Shown: one piece after another, positions 42,652 to 50,505 of the stretch
Numbering within the stretch: position 1 is the first letter of the stretch
Layout of the letters: each line of letters begins with the position of its first letter
NCBI GenBank assembly: GCA_027021365.1
Contig: JALUUM010000045.1
Coordinates: forward strand, 1 to 64,000
Direction of reading: 5' to 3'
Length of the DNA: 64,000 bases
From: Spirochaetales bacterium
GTDB taxonomy: Bacteria > Spirochaetota > Spirochaetia > SZUA-6
The notes under the pieces: generated by a model
Database searches by the model: none
Told to the model about the DNA's origin: nothing
The model's input: only the letters and a program-made list of their open reading frames with translations
Program-made: the position numbers and the translations under genes

Positions 42652-43650
42652 ATGGGCGAAGTAATCGTAATAGGAAGTATAAACACTGACCTGGTAACCT
42701 ATGTAGAGAGATTGCCGGGTGCCGGCGAAACGGTGACGGGAGGGGTCTTCAAGAGCTTTCCCGGCGGCAAGGGAGCCAACCAGGCCGTTGCAGCGGCAAA
42801 GGCCGGTGCCAATGTGTCGATGTTCGGGGCGGTTGGAGATGATTCATACGGGCGTGAGAGGGTTGAGAGCCTGTGGGAAAATATGGTTTCTACCGACGGA
42901 ATAATCGTAAAGAAGGGGAGTCATTCGGGAATTGCACAAATAATAGTGGACAGGAATGGTGAAAATCTTATAGCCGTTGCCTCGGGGGCCAACCATGAGC
43001 TGAAACCGGAAGATGTATCCGGGTTGATAGAAAGGAATACGGGAGGAGATGCAACGGGAAGAGGAGAGACAGGCGCAGGAGAGACAGGCGTGGATGGGGA
43101 AAAGGCGGTTGCTCTGTTTCAAAATGAGATAAGGCAGGAAGTAACAGAGAGGTTGATTGTTCAGGCGAAATCGGAGGGTTATATCGTTGTCTGGAACACC
43201 GCTCCGGCACCTTCTGGCAGGGTGAGAGAGGAGGTGTTGTCATCAACGGATTTTGTCATCTGCAACGAAACGGAGCTTTCTGCACTTGTTGCTTTAGGAA
43301 ACCACCATCCACCGGTTGAAGCAGAGGATGAGGAGGAAAAAATCAGGGAACTTGCAGGGATGATACTGTCTAAGGGGGTCGGGAATGTAATAGTAACACT
43401 TGGTAGCAGGGGCTCTCTTCTGATAAATGACAGAGAAATCATACGGCAAGAATCATATACCGTTGATGCAATCGATACGGTAGGGGCAGGCGACTGTTTT
43501 TGCGGGGTTTTCGCTGCCTCACTGGCCGAGGGTCTTGCCTTGAGTGAATGCATGGATAGAGCTACCAGGGCCGCTTCGATATCAGTGACACGTGAAGGAG
43601 CTCAAACTTCGATGCCCACACGGGAAGAGATCGATTCCTTCGGCCGATAA
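42652..43650 (+). CDS. rbsK: Ribokinase (PfkB family)
   Basis: A 332-aa sugar kinase of the PfkB family. Motifs are GSINTDLVTYVERLPGAGET at the N-terminus, GGKGANQAVAAAKAG, WNTAPAP, NETEL, and the catalytic TVGAGDCFCG near residue 280. These agree best with ribokinase, which phosphorylates ribose on entry. It is about 25 residues longer than usual because of a Gly/Glu-rich insert near residues 130-150, which includes a 15-base tandem repeat. No ribose transporter is adjacent. Confidence 0.86.
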   Translation: MGEVIVIGSINTDLVTYVERLPGAGETVTGGVFKSFPGGKGANQAVAAAKAGANVSMFGAVGDDSYGRERVESLWENMVSTDGIIVKKGSHSGIAQIIVDRNGENLIAVASGANHELKPEDVSGLIERNTGGDATGRGETGAGETGVDGEKAVALFQNEIRQEVTERLIVQAKSEGYIVVWNTAPAPSGRVREEVLSSTDFVICNETELSALVALGNHHPPVEAEDEEEKIRELAGMILSKGVGNVIVTLGSRGSLLINDREIIRQESYTVDAIDTVGAGDCFCGVFAASLAEGLALSECMDRATRAASISVTREGAQTSMPTREEIDSFGR

Positions 43651-43702
43651 GAACACGAGAATGACACGGAAATGACACGAAAACAACCAGGAAACAGTCA
43701 CA

Positions 43703-44617
43703 TCAGATATGGCTGAAACGTATCCTGATTACGAGGTAGGAGCCTGATATCAAGAAAAATCCGCCGAGAATTTGAATAATAGTCATTCTCTCACCGAACA
43801 CGATGTATGATACGAGGCTTGCTATGAAAGGGGTGAGTAGGCCTATGCTCGATGCGAGGGCGATCCCAAGAACAGGTACCGCTCTGTAGTAGAATGACTG
43901 GCCGAGACCAACTCCTATCAAGCCGGAGAGAAGCATGAGTATCCAGCCGGATAGAGGGACAGACGGTATGTGAAGGCCTCCCTGTGCCAGGATGTAGGTA
44001 AGAAAAAACAGTGGAGTCACAACGGTGAGAACCGAGGTGACGGAGAGGGCAGGGGGGATAGAAGGCAACCACTTTTTGATGAGTGCTCCGACCATTGCCC
44101 AGCAACCGGCACTAACAAGTGTGACTATTACCCCTATGTTGAACTCAACCTTTCCCAGTTCCCTTCCGCCCGTTATTGTAAGAACCACACCGATTATGGC
44201 GGCAATCATGCCCGTAATGAAAACGGGATTTTTCAGGGTTCTCCTTTCGTCTGCAAAGAAAATCATTGCAAGAAAAACGGAAAACATTATCTGGGACTGG
44301 ATTATCAAGGTAAATATGCCCGGCAGCAGTTTGAAAACGCCGAGTGTATAGGAAATCTGGAAAAAGTAGTTCACTAAAGCTATTCCGAGTATTCTGGGAA
44401 ACATGCCAAGTAGTTTTCGTATGGATTCGAAAGATTTTTCCCTGCCAAGTGAAAAGAAAAAATAGGGCCAGAGAAAACCGAGTGATACGAGATACCTGAA
44501 CATATTCTGAAAGTTTACAGAAAAGTAGTCCTTTACCGAGTGCATCATGGCAGGTGCTATTGCCCAGCATGTTACGGCCAGGATGTTGAATGTGAGGGCT
44601 CTTTTCTTGTCAATCAT
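43703..44617 (-). CDS. EamA-family (DMT) transporter
   Basis: A 304-aa membrane protein with about ten hydrophobic segments in two halves, each an EamA-like unit (starting near residues 8 and 155). This is the drug/metabolite transporter superfamily; members export amino acids, nucleotides or other metabolites. The substrate cannot be read. It is convergent with ribokinase and lies on the same strand as, and 27 bases downstream of, the GAF kinase gene. Confidence 0.9.
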   Translation of the reverse strand: MIDKKRALTFNILAVTCWAIAPAMMHSVKDYFSVNFQNMFRYLVSLGFLWPYFFFSLGREKSFESIRKLLGMFPRILGIALVNYFFQISYTLGVFKLLPGIFTLIIQSQIMFSVFLAMIFFADERRTLKNPVFITGMIAAIIGVVLTITGGRELGKVEFNIGVIVTLVSAGCWAMVGALIKKWLPSIPPALSVTSVLTVVTPLFFLTYILAQGGLHIPSVPLSGWILMLLSGLIGVGLGQSFYYRAVPVLGIALASSIGLLTPFIASLVSYIVFGERMTIIQILGGFFLISGSYLVIRIRFSHI

Positions 44618-44644
44618 TCTGCGAAAATAGTAAGTAATATCAAA

Positions 44645-46231
44645 TCAAATGGGAAGGGTTATTTTAAAAGCAGCACCGACTTCAGGTTCATTACTGCCGT
44701 TTATAGTGTAGAAGAGCTCGAGATTCTTTCCGTTGTAGCTCTTTATATTCTTGGAAATATCTGCAATCTCCTCTCCCGACAGAAGTTCTATCTTTCCCCC
44801 GTGTGATTCAATTATCTTCTTGCATATGGTCAGCCCAAGGCCGGAACCGTACTTCTTTTTAAAGGTGGCGAAAGGTTCGAAGATTCTCTCCTTCAGGGAA
44901 ATATCTACTCCCTGCCCGGTATCCCAGACTATTATAGCTACTTCATCGGCATAGTGAAGATATGCATCGATTCCAAAAATGCCTCCCCGGGGCATAGCAT
45001 CGAGGCTGTTCCTGAAAAGGTATATCAGTGCCCTTACCATCAAGTCCGGGTCGGCTATGATATGGAGCTTCCTGTTGAAATTAGTATCTATGGTAACCTG
45101 TGACAACCTGCTGTCACTCCATGTAATGCTCTTGAACTGTTCTATGATTTCAGAAAAGGGGATCTTCCTCTTTGCAAGTTGAAAGGAACCGGATGAGTAT
45201 TTCAGAATATCATTTGTCTTGGAGGTTAGCTCGTATAACTCGTGTTTTATGAAAGAACCGTATTTCTTTACCCTGCTATCTTCGGTACTTTCCTCGATGA
45301 GCTCTATGTAGCCATTTATAGGTACAAGACTTGCTTTCAGGTCCCTCACATAACTCTGGGAGATCAGCCTCAGCGTATCCATGACAAGCTCTCCGTGATT
45401 CTCCATCAAACTTTCGGAATCTTTTTTCCCGAGGATTGAATCGTTTTTGATGTTTTTCAATTCATAGTAAAGCCGGGTGTTTTCTATTGCAATGGCCGAT
45501 TGTGCTGCGAATATTTCAAGAAGCACCTGGTCGTTCCTGTTGAAACCTTTCTTTCCGGTTTTGTTTATAACTTCGACGACACCTATCAATTTGCCTTTGA
45601 CGGAGAGGGGCACACATAGAATTTCCCTGGTCTGGTAACCTGATATCCTGTCCATCTCGTCATAGAATCTGGGATCCGATGCCGCATCGTTCACTATCAA
45701 TGGCTTGTTATGTCTGTACACCCAGCCGACGATACCCTTGTCTATGGGAATTTCCTGTTCCTTCACGAATTCGGCCTTTGGCCCGCTCGGAATGATTATA
45801 ACGAGTTTTTCCTTTTCATGATCGTAGATGACAATGGAACTCGACTCGGCACCAACAACCCGGGCGGCAAATATCATCATCTGATTTAGTATGTCTACGA
45901 GGTTGTAGGTGCTGTTTATTCTTTCGACTATGGTTTTCAGTATGCTGAGCCTTGAACCTCGAAGCGGTTTGTCAACCTCTTCCTGTATCTTAAGGGCTTT
46001 TTCGATTGTGGATTCACTTGCCAGTTTCAATTCTTTTAGAATCTTACCAATAAGATAATCCTTCCTCAGGTTGTATCTTGCACGTGCAATATGGAGAAGC
46101 GAACTGAGATCGTTGAATGTATCGAGGTCGGAACCTATGAGCTTTCTTATCTGGTAGTCCAAAGCATACTGTAGGTTTTCAGGTTTTATAAAACCTTGCT
46201 GAACTAATATATCGCCAAGATATCTTTTCAT
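44645..46231 (-). CDS. Cytoplasmic MshEN-GAF sensor histidine kinase
   Basis: A 528-aa protein without membrane segments. Residues about 1-90 resemble the MshEN/T2SSE N-terminal domain (RYLGDILVQQGFIKPENLQYA), which binds c-di-GMP in MshE. A GAF domain follows (about 115-260; IVGWVYRHNKPLIVNDAASD). The kinase part has a weak dimerisation region around LRLISQSYVRDLKASLVPINGYIELI, without the usual phospho-His there, and a good ATPase domain (LIYLFRNSLDAMPRGG, WDTGQGVD, GSGLGLTICKKI). The start at 46231 is six bases after a TATAAT box, so the message may be leaderless. Confidence 0.84.
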   Translation of the reverse strand: MKRYLGDILVQQGFIKPENLQYALDYQIRKLIGSDLDTFNDLSSLLHIARARYNLRKDYLIGKILKELKLASESTIEKALKIQEEVDKPLRGSRLSILKTIVERINSTYNLVDILNQMMIFAARVVGAESSSIVIYDHEKEKLVIIIPSGPKAEFVKEQEIPIDKGIVGWVYRHNKPLIVNDAASDPRFYDEMDRISGYQTREILCVPLSVKGKLIGVVEVINKTGKKGFNRNDQVLLEIFAAQSAIAIENTRLYYELKNIKNDSILGKKDSESLMENHGELVMDTLRLISQSYVRDLKASLVPINGYIELIEESTEDSRVKKYGSFIKHELYELTSKTNDILKYSSGSFQLAKRKIPFSEIIEQFKSITWSDSRLSQVTIDTNFNRKLHIIADPDLMVRALIYLFRNSLDAMPRGGIFGIDAYLHYADEVAIIVWDTGQGVDISLKERIFEPFATFKKKYGSGLGLTICKKIIESHGGKIELLSGEEIADISKNIKSYNGKNLELFYTINGSNEPEVGAAFKITLPI

Positions 46232-46237
46232 GCCAAT

Positions 46238-46265
46238 ATTATAACATGTCATTGTTATTTTTCAA
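46238..46265 (-). promoter_or_regulatory. Promoter of the GAF kinase, likely leaderless
   Basis: On the minus strand TTGAAA (46260-46265), a 16-base spacer and TATAAT (46238-46243) are followed by ATTGGC and then the ATG at 46231. Only six bases separate the -10 box and the start codon, and there is no ribosome binding site. Confidence 0.75.
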
Positions 46266-46274
46266 GTTGATTTA

Positions 46275-46303
46275 TTGATTATTGTGCGATGCTGACGTAA
46301 AAT
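46275..46303 (+). promoter_or_regulatory. Promoter of the FecR-domain gene, likely leaderless
   Basis: TTGATT (46275-46280), a 17-base spacer and TAAAAT (46298-46303) are followed by seven bases and the ATG at 46311. An in-frame ATG at 46302 lies inside the -10 box and cannot be used from this promoter. Confidence 0.72.
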
Positions 46304-46310
46304 GTCGGTT

Positions 46311-47462
46311 ATGAAGAGGAAAATCTTGATTTCGGTGGCAATAGCGTTGATTTGCCTTATTTCTCTGCCCGCACAGAGTAATTCAGGCGGGAATTCCCGA
46401 GGAAGTACGGGAGGGAGCTCCGGTGGCGGAAATGGTTCTGCAGGCAGTGATACCAACAGTGCGGTGGCAGAAATCACCTATGTGGAAGGGGAGAGTTTCG
46501 ATATCCTCGATTCATCTGGCAGGAACCTGGAGGTAGACCCCTACAATGCGATAGGTACTGAGCTTTCCGAGGGTGTCACGGTACTTACATATGAGAATAC
46601 ATTTATAGAGCTGGAACTCCTGGAATCGAGGCATATAATCAAGATTGCGGAGAATACCGATTTCAGGCTGGAGAGCATAAAATCGGGAAGTGAAACTCGT
46701 TTCAGAATGCTCTACGGAAGTGTCAGGGCCAAGGTTGGAAAACTTACTCGAAGCGAGAGTTTCAGGATAAAGTCAAATGAAGCGGTGGCCGGTGTAAGGG
46801 GAACTGACTTCGGAATGACCGTTGTTGTACCACGGGAAGGTAAGGAAGAAAAGCCGGAAACATCCGTTTACTGTTTCAAGGGAGAGGTGGAGGTTATTCC
46901 CGTTGCTCCGAACATAGAGGTTAAAAAGCCGGTTGTAATAAGGGCCAACGAAATGGTGAGCATAGCCCCCTTGACGGAGGAAGAGCCCGTAAAGGTTCAG
47001 CCTATCCCGAAAAATATCCTGGACTACTGGGAAACTCATCGATTCAGATCGGAGAGGAGTCTTAAGTCCGAGGAGGAGAAGGCTCCCGTGGAAAAGGGTG
47101 TGGTCAAAGAGAGGGTTGAAAAAAGAGAAGGGGCAAAAACTACCGGAAGCGATGTCGTAAGGAGGGAGATCCTCGCCAGCATAGAGAAGTATGAGCGGAG
47201 TAGAAGCGCTTACATCGGAGCCGGTGCCGTTCTTACAACTGCGGGTTTCATATTGGAAGGGGCAGGCCTGTGGAGTATGCTCAACCCCGGTTATGTAAGC
47301 GGTGTTTTCACTTTTACAAGCCCTCAGATGGTCTCCGGTTCCCTTGCCGTTAGCGGGGGTGTCTTGTTTACCGCGGCAGTGTTTACATTTGTGAAGGCCA
47401 ATATTCTTAAGAACAGGATAGCATCACTTAAGGAAGTGCTCCAAAAGGAGCGCAGAGAATAA
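46311..47462 (+). CDS. Exported FecR-domain protein with two C-terminal membrane segments
   Basis: A protein of about 383 aa. A signal peptide (MKRKILISVAIALICLISLP) is followed by a Gly/Ser-rich stretch with GGNSRGSTGGSSGGG, then a FecR domain (about 55-200) with LTRSESFRIKSNEAVAGVRG and a TDFG motif. A charged coiled region and two hydrophobic segments (about 300-370) end the protein. FecR domains transduce signals or bind envelope components. The gene diverges from the GAF kinase across 79 bases and ends one base before the convergent pseudokinase-like gene. Confidence 0.82.
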   Translation: MKRKILISVAIALICLISLPAQSNSGGNSRGSTGGSSGGGNGSAGSDTNSAVAEITYVEGESFDILDSSGRNLEVDPYNAIGTELSEGVTVLTYENTFIELELLESRHIIKIAENTDFRLESIKSGSETRFRMLYGSVRAKVGKLTRSESFRIKSNEAVAGVRGTDFGMTVVVPREGKEEKPETSVYCFKGEVEVIPVAPNIEVKKPVVIRANEMVSIAPLTEEEPVKVQPIPKNILDYWETHRFRSERSLKSEEEKAPVEKGVVKERVEKREGAKTTGSDVVRREILASIEKYERSRSAYIGAGAVLTTAGFILEGAGLWSMLNPGYVSGVFTFTSPQMVSGSLAVSGGVLFTAAVFTFVKANILKNRIASLKEVLQKERRE

Positions 47463-48896
47463 TCATTTCTCTAGGGGCTTGAATTCCAGCCTCTCAATCC
47501 TGAAAATTACCCAGTCGCTCCTGTCCTTCTTCAGAAAGAGCCTGTCTTTTACCCTGTAGCCCGTGTATCCCCTATCAGGTTGATTCTTGCCGGCCTCTCT
47601 GCCCTCTTCTCCTTTGATTTCTTCCTTAGACAGGGGCAGCCACTTTTCGTATGTGGCAAGAAAAACAGGTTTTGGTTCCGAAGAGATACGCTGTATCTTC
47701 AGGTTCAATACCCCGTAAACAGCCTTCGGTGGTTTCAATTCCGGTCTTCCCGCCTTTTCCCAGGCGGGGGCGGGGATGATATGAGATTTCCCCTCGTAAC
47801 CCATCGACACCCTGGATATGACATATAGATTTGTTACCTCATTCTTTTCCTGTTTCCCGGCATCACCTATGACACAGTCTTCCAGAGTGATTGTATCAAG
47901 CCTGTTCAGGCTGTCATAGAAAGCCTCCACAACCTGTATGGGTGAGAATCCTCTCGTTTTTCTCGGTGAAAAAACATTCTTTAGGATACTTCCAAGTACT
48001 GCTCCGGAAATGATTACGATAAGAGAAACGATAAGCACAGTCTTCCAGTTCCTCTCCCAGAAAACCCTTCGCCTGTAAGTTTTCTCTGCCTTTTTTCTTC
48101 TCTCTTCTGCACTTTCAAGGATCTGCCGGCGTTCTTCCATGGTAATTTCTCTATAGAGGTTTTCCCTCTTCCATTTCTTCATGTTTTCATACCATGCATT
48201 CAGGTCGATACCTGCGGAATCCTCGCTTTTATTGGTAAGGTTCCTGTAAATCCACTGTGAGACTTCCTCGGAGAGTTCAGGGACGATGAGGTTGGGTTGC
48301 AGGATATCCATGTTCCTCATCTGGTCGTGTATCTCTTCCTCCGATTTTCCTTGGAAGGGAAACTGTTCCGTTAGTATCCTGTAGAGCATTATGGCCAGAG
48401 AATGGCACAGTCGCTTCTCCCCCTTCAAATCGGGGTTGTTCAGTATCTCGTAACTTTCAATTTTGAAAGGGAGAGGGCGTGTTCCGTTTATGTTTTTCAT
48501 CAGAACCGGGGGAAGAAAGAGTACAGAACCCTCTTCATTAAAAATTATTGCATCACTGTATATTTCGAAAGGGGTAATTCCGTTTGACTTGAGGGTAAAC
48601 AGGGAATTTACCAGTTGTTTGAACCTGTAGAAACCATCCTTCGGAAGTGTCTCCAGGATCTCGTACAGGGTGATTCCAGTAAAATTTTCACCGTAGAGGA
48701 ATACGGCATTGTCTCTCTCGGTGAAACCCTGGAATTTCCATTCCTTTACTTCTCCGTTCGAGACGACCCAGCCGGGCTGGTTCTTTATTGCGAGAAGCCT
48801 TGTGATGGCAAATTCATTTCCCTTTATACCTGTAGGAATGGCGAGTTTTGTCGAACCCTCCATATCCAACGTGATTGGCAGAAGATTTCTGTTCAT
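47463..48896 (-). CDS. Membrane protein with degenerate Ser/Thr-kinase-like domain
   Basis: A 477-aa protein. The N-terminal 240 residues have the outline of a protein-kinase fold, clearest in the C-lobe (CHSLAIMLYRILTEQFPFQGKSEEE). I find no P-loop, HRD or DFG motif, so it would be catalytically dead. A basic juxtamembrane stretch (MEERRQILESAEERRKKAEK) leads to one membrane helix (about 286-312), then an external domain of about 160 aa that resembles nothing I know. It follows AMMECR1 and Memo on the same strand, and overlaps AMMECR1 by four bases. A scaffold role is an inference. Confidence 0.6.
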   Translation of the reverse strand: MNRNLLPITLDMEGSTKLAIPTGIKGNEFAITRLLAIKNQPGWVVSNGEVKEWKFQGFTERDNAVFLYGENFTGITLYEILETLPKDGFYRFKQLVNSLFTLKSNGITPFEIYSDAIIFNEEGSVLFLPPVLMKNINGTRPLPFKIESYEILNNPDLKGEKRLCHSLAIMLYRILTEQFPFQGKSEEEIHDQMRNMDILQPNLIVPELSEEVSQWIYRNLTNKSEDSAGIDLNAWYENMKKWKRENLYREITMEERRQILESAEERRKKAEKTYRRRVFWERNWKTVLIVSLIVIISGAVLGSILKNVFSPRKTRGFSPIQVVEAFYDSLNRLDTITLEDCVIGDAGKQEKNEVTNLYVISRVSMGYEGKSHIIPAPAWEKAGRPELKPPKAVYGVLNLKIQRISSEPKPVFLATYEKWLPLSKEEIKGEEGREAGKNQPDRGYTGYRVKDRLFLKKDRSDWVIFRIERLEFKPLEK

Positions 48897-49444
48897 TCCT
48901 TTTCACCGAAAACAATGGCACTGAATACTTCTATACTGGTATGCCTGTCCTTCCAGCAGTTACCGGGAAGACCGGCCTTGTAACATGTGTGTGTAAGAAA
49001 GGTTTCCAGGTCCCATCCCTGTTCCGTTGCAACCTGGGGAAGGAGAAGTCCGGACGAGTAACCTCTCCTTATCATTATTCCGTGTGTTCCCACCTTTATC
49101 TCATTGATATCATCTATGCGTCTTAAGGGTGAAAGTGCAGATATTTCAATATCTATCTTTTCGTACTCATCCCGGTGCAGGGGAGGAAACCTGGGGTCTT
49201 CAAATGCAGCGGATACGGCTACTTCTTTGACCGTTTGATACAGCGGCTTGATCGGTATCACGTAGCCGATACAGCCGCGTAGGTTTCCATTCTCGTGAAG
49301 TGTTACAAAGGCCCCGCATTTTTGTCTGAGTGTCTCTGTCGGTTCAGGATATTCTGCTTTCTCTCCCGTTAGATGTTCAAGAATGGCCTTTCTTGCCATT
49401 TCGAGTAAAATCTGTTTTTCCGTGTCACTAAGGGTAAATTCCAT
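48893..49444 (-). CDS. amrA: AMMECR1-domain protein (AmmeMemoRadiSam system protein A)
   Basis: A 183-aa protein of the AMMECR1 family, with the highly conserved LRGCIG motif (residue about 56) and a C-terminal LLLPQVATEQGW and FLTHTCYKAGLP. In bacteria it is encoded together with a Memo-like protein and a radical SAM enzyme, a set thought to act together on an unknown substrate. Here the Memo gene lies directly upstream at 49565-50464. No radical SAM gene is in the window. Three 11-base tandem repeats lie 53-85 bases upstream of its start. Confidence 0.92.
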   Translation of the reverse strand: MEFTLSDTEKQILLEMARKAILEHLTGEKAEYPEPTETLRQKCGAFVTLHENGNLRGCIGYVIPIKPLYQTVKEVAVSAAFEDPRFPPLHRDEYEKIDIEISALSPLRRIDDINEIKVGTHGIMIRRGYSSGLLLPQVATEQGWDLETFLTHTCYKAGLPGNCWKDRHTSIEVFSAIVFGEKE

Positions 49445-49496
49445 TTTCTTCCCCCTTTTTGAACTTACATCTTAAAATTAACACTTTACTCGGAAC

Positions 49497-49529
49497 AAGT
49501 TAACAGTAAGTTGACATTAAGTTGGCAGC
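49497..49529. promoter_or_regulatory. Three 11-bp tandem repeats with TTRRCA core
   Basis: AAGTTAACAGT, AAGTTGACATT and AAGTTGGCAGC follow one another without a gap (49497-49507, 49508-49518, 49519-49529). The cores TTAACA, TTGACA and TTGGCA recur on one face of the helix, as in PhoP-type Pho boxes. The array lies between the Memo and AMMECR1 genes. Confidence 0.55.
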
Positions 49530-49564
49530 AAGGAATATTTTTTTTGAAATCCTAGAAGGAATCA

Positions 49565-50464
49565 CTACTCAGATCCTATTGCACCTGTAATGGCAACGGC
49601 TGCATAGCTTATCACCTTCTTTTCATCATGGTTGACCAGGTATGAATTGGTTCTATCCAGTATGGAGGTTTCCATTTTCACACCTCCCGGCAAGGATTGC
49701 ATGGCGTATAGAGAGGCAATACATCCTGCACCGCATGCAGTAACTTTCCCCTGTCGGATTCCGTTTATCATTCCCTTCCAGTCCTGCTCCCCGATAAGCC
49801 GAAGCATTTCGGCTTCTTCCCCTTTCCAGTCCTTCCCCGTAAGGTATGAACTCATATTGGAGGAGACAACTATCAGCATCGAACTGAAATTCTCTTTCAC
49901 GAGGGAAAAAATCACACGTGATAGCTCCATTATCAACTTTTCCTCGGCCATTCCCATCAAGATGGGTACGATATCGACTTTGGGGAGAACATGATGAATG
50001 AAGGGGAGCTGTACCTCGATGGAATGCTCTTCGAAATGGGAAATATCATCATAGATGGCATATTTGCTAATAGAGAGTATTTTTTCTATATATTCCCTGT
50101 TCACAGGTATCCTGAAACCGGGCAACTCAAAGAAAGATGCCGTTGGAAGGGCAAATCCTCTGATAGGGTCCCTGTGCATGGAGGCAAGGATAATGACCGT
50201 TTCGATCATCCTCTCTGAGAGGGTATTGTAGGCTACTGCTGTCAATCTACCACTGTACTCGAGAGCTGCATGTGGAGTCACCAGAGCAAAAATATCATTT
50301 TTTTTCTTTCCCCTCGTTTCCTTGAGTGTTTCCTTGAAGAGAAGATCTATCTCCTCTGCAAGCTTATCTTTCTTATCAGGATAAAAGATTCCATCCACTA
50401 TAGGGGGTCTGATTTTGGTGTTTTTCCTGTCATATGAATTGAGTGTACCGAATTTTTCTCCCAT
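49565..50464 (-). CDS. amrB: Memo-family protein (AmmeMemoRadiSam system protein B)
   Basis: A 299-aa protein of the Memo/AmrB family, related in fold to class III extradiol dioxygenases. The putative metal-site histidines are visible in VTPHAALEYSG (about 62), ILASMHRDP and EEHSIEVQLPFI; the C-terminal part has ACGAGCIASLYAMQ. It is the upstream partner of the AMMECR1 gene, 120 bases away on the same strand. The biochemical function of the system is unknown. Confidence 0.93.
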   Translation of the reverse strand: MGEKFGTLNSYDRKNTKIRPPIVDGIFYPDKKDKLAEEIDLLFKETLKETRGKKKNDIFALVTPHAALEYSGRLTAVAYNTLSERMIETVIILASMHRDPIRGFALPTASFFELPGFRIPVNREYIEKILSISKYAIYDDISHFEEHSIEVQLPFIHHVLPKVDIVPILMGMAEEKLIMELSRVIFSLVKENFSSMLIVVSSNMSSYLTGKDWKGEEAEMLRLIGEQDWKGMINGIRQGKVTACGAGCIASLYAMQSLPGGVKMETSILDRTNSYLVNHDEKKVISYAAVAITGAIGSE

Positions 50465-50505
50465 AAATATAATTATGTATGTCGGAGAGCGGATTTCAAA
50501 GAAAG

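Noticed and set aside
43659..43681. Repeated AATGACACG in the gap between ribokinase and the EamA gene
   Set aside because: There are only two short copies in a convergent gap, with no neighbouring promoter to regulate.
49508..49518. TTGACA in the triple repeat as a -35 box
   Set aside because: There is no plus-strand gene ahead of it and no -10 box at a suitable distance; it fits better as part of the repeat array.
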